DNA from: Pseudaminobacter soli (ex Li et al. 2025)
Lineage (GTDB): Bacteria > Pseudomonadota > Alphaproteobacteria > Rhizobiales > Rhizobiaceae
Assembly (NCBI RefSeq): GCF_029892515.1
Contig: NZ_JARXVF010000001.1
Span: forward strand, 1,240,001 to 1,304,000
Direction: 5' to 3'
DNA length: 64,000 bases
The notes under the pieces were generated by a model, which was not told the DNA's origin, searched no databases, and saw only the letters and a list, made by a program, of their open reading frames with translations. Position numbers and translations under genes: made by a program. This document shows positions 61,585 to 64,000 of the stretch, piece after piece (within the stretch, counting starts at the first letter, position 1; the number at the start of each line of letters is the position of its first letter).

Positions 61585-61973
61585 TTCAGCGTACTGCCTT
61601 CGAAACCGTAGGGCAGCATCTGCCCCATCGTCACCGTCTCGACCACGCCGGTCTGGTCGCAGAGAAAGAGTTTTGTGTCAGCGCCGGCGAATTCGGCCAG
61701 GCGCTGGCGGCAGCCGCCGCAGGGCGTGATGCGGTCCATGCGTTCGGCAACGACAGCGATCTCGGCGATCTTGCCGCCCCCGCCCATGATGTAGTGGCCG
61801 AGTGCGGTGGTTTCGGCGCACCAGCCCTCGGGATAGGACGCCACCTCGATGTTGCAGCCGGAGAAGACGCGACCATCCTCGGTGAGCAGTGCGGCCCCCA
61901 CCGGGAATTTCGAATAGGGCGCATGGGCCTTGGCCATGGCCTGCCTGGCGGCAAGAAATAGGTCGTGAGACAT
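61581..61973 (-). CDS. cdd: Cytidine deaminase
   Basis: A 130-residue zinc deaminase converting cytidine and deoxycytidine to uridines. The zinc-site pair is WCAETTALG (Cys, catalytic Glu) and TPCGGCRQRLAEF (two Cys). VGAALLTEDGRVFSGCNIEV is the conserved nucleoside-binding block. The tetrameric short form fits its length. Start MSHDLFLA is preceded by GAGGGGATAA. It is separated from the permease gene by an 83-base repeat-containing gap, and is coupled by a four-base overlap to the phosphorylase gene. Confidence 0.94.
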   Translation of the reverse strand: MSHDLFLAARQAMAKAHAPYSKFPVGAALLTEDGRVFSGCNIEVASYPEGWCAETTALGHYIMGGGGKIAEIAVVAERMDRITPCGGCRQRLAEFAGADTKLFLCDQTGVVETVTMGQMLPYGFEGSTLK

Positions 61974-61979
61974 GGTTTT

Positions 61980-62050
61980 ATCCCCTCTCCGTCTCGGCCC
62001 GCTCGACGCCTCTCCCCACTTCATGAGGGGAGAGGCTACGCTTTTGTGAG
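61980..62050. repeat. Intergenic inverted repeat, family B, second occurrence
   Basis: CTCTCCCC and GGGGAGAG face each other around ACTTCATGA, next to a CCCCTCTCCGTCTCGGCCCG segment. The arms match those in the spacer at 3365-3570. Its position between a permease gene and cdd within an operon is comparable to that of the first occurrence. Confidence 0.6.
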
Positions 62051-62056
62051 CCTAAA

Positions 62057-63028
62057 TCACCGTTCCTTCACATAGGGCACGCCGCCGGCGCGCGGCGGAA
62101 TGGCCTTGCCGATGAAGCCGGCGAGAAGGATGACGGTGAGGATGTAAGGCAGCGCCTGCATGAGCTGCACCGGCACCTTGCCGATCATCGGCCACGGCAT
62201 GCCCTGGAAGCGGATGGAAGCGGCTTCGAGGAAGCCGAACAGCAGGCAGGCGAACATGGCCGGCACCGGCTTCCACTTGGCGAAGATCAGCGCGGCGAGC
62301 GCGATAAAGCCCTTGCCGGCGGTCATGTCCTTCACGAAGCCGGCATTCTGCGCCACCGACAGATAGGCGCCGGCAATGCCGGTCAGCACGCCTGTGCACA
62401 GCACCGCGCGATAGCGCAGCCAGGTCACCGAGATGCCCGCCGTATCCACCGCCGCCGGGTTTTCGCCCACGGCGCGCAGGCGCAGTCCGAAGCGCGTGCG
62501 GAACAGCACCCACCAGGTGAACGGCACCATGAGGAAGGCGACATAGACCAGCAGCGAATGGCCGGAGATGATCTGTGAATAGATCGGGCCGATCACCGGC
62601 ACGTCCTTCACCGCATCCACCCCCGGCAGCGTGATGGCCTGGAAGCGGGCGTCGCCGCTGAGCGACGGCGTGCGGCCGCCCTGCTGGAACCAGGCCTGGC
62701 CGAGGATGATGGTGGAGCCGGCGGCGATGAAGTTGATCGCCACGCCCGACACGATCTGGTTGCCACGATGGGTGATCGAGGCAAAGCCGTGCACCAACCC
62801 GAAGCAGACCGCCGTCAGCACGGCCGCAGCAAGCCCGACCCAGGCCGAGCCGGTGACGGCTGCGGCCGAAGCGCCGGCAAAGGCGCCGGCCAGCATCTTG
62901 CCTTCGAGGCCGATGTCGAAAATACCCGCGCGCTCCGAATAGAGGCCGGCAAGGCAGGCAAGCAGCAGCGGCACTGAGACGCGGATCGTGGCGCCGATGA
63001 GCTGAACGAGAACGTCGACGAGCTCCAT
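62057..63028 (-). CDS. Nucleoside ABC transporter permease (second subunit)
   Basis: A 323-residue branched-type permease of the RbsC/YufQ class, with eight or more spans (LLLACLAGLYSERAGIFDIG, LAAAVLTAVCFGLVHGFASI). The motif ERAGIFDIGLEGKMLAGAF and GENPAAVDTAGISVTWLRYR near residue 220 correspond to the conserved loops in the nucleoside (Bmp-type) importers. Its start touches the previous permease stop. With cdd, phosphorylase and deoA downstream, the transporter probably brings in purine or pyrimidine nucleosides for breakdown. Another purine-like substrate cannot be excluded. Confidence 0.88.
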   Translation of the reverse strand: MELVDVLVQLIGATIRVSVPLLLACLAGLYSERAGIFDIGLEGKMLAGAFAGASAAAVTGSAWVGLAAAVLTAVCFGLVHGFASITHRGNQIVSGVAINFIAAGSTIILGQAWFQQGGRTPSLSGDARFQAITLPGVDAVKDVPVIGPIYSQIISGHSLLVYVAFLMVPFTWWVLFRTRFGLRLRAVGENPAAVDTAGISVTWLRYRAVLCTGVLTGIAGAYLSVAQNAGFVKDMTAGKGFIALAALIFAKWKPVPAMFACLLFGFLEAASIRFQGMPWPMIGKVPVQLMQALPYILTVILLAGFIGKAIPPRAGGVPYVKER

Positions 63029-64000
63029 CAGGCGCCCTCCCCCTTGACCACGGTAACGCCGACCGAACGCGGGCTGACGCTGGCGAACAGCGTCTGGATC
63101 GTTGGGCGGAACATATGCTCCAGCGCGCCGGCAAACAGGATGACCAGGCCCTGGATGATGACGATCATGTCGCGCGAGATGGCAGGCATGTCGAAGGCGA
63201 GCTCGGCACCGCCCTGGTAGAGCACGCCGAACAGGATGGCCGCCGGCACGATGCCGGCCGGATGTGAGCGCCCCATCAGCGCCACCGCGATGCCGACGAA
63301 GCCCGCGCCGGTGACGAAATCAAGCTGCACGCGGTGCTGGTCGCCCATGATCGGGTTCAGCGCCATCATGCCGGCCAGCGCGCCCGAGATCATCATGGTG
63401 ATGATGATGATGCGCGTTTCGGAAATGCCGGCATAGCGCGCCGCCTTGGGGCTGAAGCCGTAGGTGCGCATCTCGTAGCCGAGCTTGGTGCGCCAGATCA
63501 GCACCCAGACCAGGAAGGCCATGACGAGCGCCAGCAGGAACGAGATGTTGAGCGGCGCCGAGCGTACGGTCATGCCGAACATTTCGAGCAGCCAGCCGAG
63601 CTTGGGCAGCTGCGCGCCGGGCAGGAAGTCGCGGGTCTGCGGCGCCATCGAGCTTGCGGGCTTCAGCACGTCCACCAGGAGATAGACCATCGCGCTGGCG
63701 GCGATGAAGTTGAACATGATGGTGGTGATGACGATGTGCGAGCCGCGCTTGGCCAGGAGATAGGCCGGGACCAGCGCCCACAGCGCACCCACCGCGGCCG
63801 CGGCGAGGATCGCCAGCGGGAAGGTCGCCCACCAGGGCAGCACGCTGTCGCAGGCCAGGCACACCAGCGCGACACCGAGGCCGGCGATATAGGCCTGCCC
63901 CTCGCCGCCGATGTTGAACAGGCCGCAATGGAAGGCCACGGCAACCGCAAGGCCGGTGAAGATGAAGTTGGTGGCGTAGAACAGCGTGTAGGCGATGTTC
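63028..64000 (-). CDS. Nucleoside ABC transporter permease (first subunit), cut by window edge
   Basis: The reading frame stays open to the window end, so about 324 residues of the C-terminal part are visible and the N-terminus is missing. It is a YufP/RbsC-type permease: VAVAFHCGLFNIGGEGQAYI is the conserved start-of-core motif, ALVPAYLLAKRGSHIVITTI follows, then YGFSPKAARYAGISETRIII and GFVGIAVALMGRSHPAGIVP. The extension before the first internal GTG (NIAYTLFYATNFIFTGLAV) is part of a membrane span, showing that the gene is not complete here. The ATPase and binding-protein genes are expected just outside the window. Confidence 0.88.
   Translation of the reverse strand, partial: NIAYTLFYATNFIFTGLAVAVAFHCGLFNIGGEGQAYIAGLGVALVCLACDSVLPWWATFPLAILAAAAVGALWALVPAYLLAKRGSHIVITTIMFNFIAASAMVYLLVDVLKPASSMAPQTRDFLPGAQLPKLGWLLEMFGMTVRSAPLNISFLLALVMAFLVWVLIWRTKLGYEMRTYGFSPKAARYAGISETRIIIITMMISGALAGMMALNPIMGDQHRVQLDFVTGAGFVGIAVALMGRSHPAGIVPAAILFGVLYQGGAELAFDMPAISRDMIVIIQGLVILFAGALEHMFRPTIQTLFASVSPRSVGVTVVKGEGA

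Overview
The window is high-GC bacterial chromosome with alphaproteobacterial, Rhizobiales-type content, most like Mesorhizobium, Aminobacter and other Phyllobacteriaceae. The clues are an hrcA/rph/rdgB/hemW block, MbfA under an Irr-type iron box, a PmtA-like methyltransferase, DUF1127 and DUF3297 proteins, ubiE-ubiB-coaBC, and intergenic palindromic repeats of rhizobial style. The assignment is an inference from gene content. No rRNA, tRNA, CRISPR array, prophage or insertion sequence was recognised.

Layout. 1-5.8 kb: a putrescine/polyamine import and oxidation operon laid out like E. coli ydcSTUVW, preceded by a LysR gene and a perfect T-N11-A box. 5.8-10.2 kb: a pmtA/dedA membrane pair, a lower-GC exported hydrolase that looks acquired, and a two-component system. 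10.2-18.7 kb: a quaternary-amine module with a DeoR repressor divergent from a betaine-type binding protein, ATPase, double-length permease, choline-kinase-like enzyme and dimethylglycine/sarcosine dehydrogenase-like flavoprotein. 18.7-27.3 kb: a DUF2306/LytTR pair, CYTH and CHAD polyphosphate proteins, a CecR-HlyD-ABC exporter operon and a DUF2066 protein. 27.3-33.5 kb: a small putative DNA-binding protein over its own operator array, the iron exporter MbfA, an ArsR regulon (ABM, NIPSNAP, DUF1127), and an ECF42 sigma/DGPF pair.

33.6-47 kb holds mostly housekeeping genes: cysK, LysE, cytochrome b561/YceI, hrcA, rph, rdgB, hemW, rsmI, yraN, P450 and an FMN reductase. 47-54.4 kb has gyrB, a glutathione transferase, coaBC, a decayed vapC fragment, ubiB and ubiE. 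54.5-64 kb is a nucleoside salvage region: adenosine deaminase, upp, a NepI-like nucleoside exporter with an AraC regulator, then the operon of two nucleoside ABC permeases, cdd, purine nucleoside phosphorylase and deoA, which runs off the right edge.

The most interesting signals are regulatory and were read directly from the sequence: a matched pair of TTCGAT-N4-ATCGAA operators tying an ArsR regulator to two neighbouring operons; stepped TATAGG/CCTATA palindromes over the promoter of a small uncharacterised gene; three CACAAAA direct repeats beside the DeoR-controlled promoter; a 28-bp tandem array inside one intergenic repeat; a 19-codon ORF coupled to an exporter ATPase; and a frameshifted VapC relic between ubiB and coaBC.
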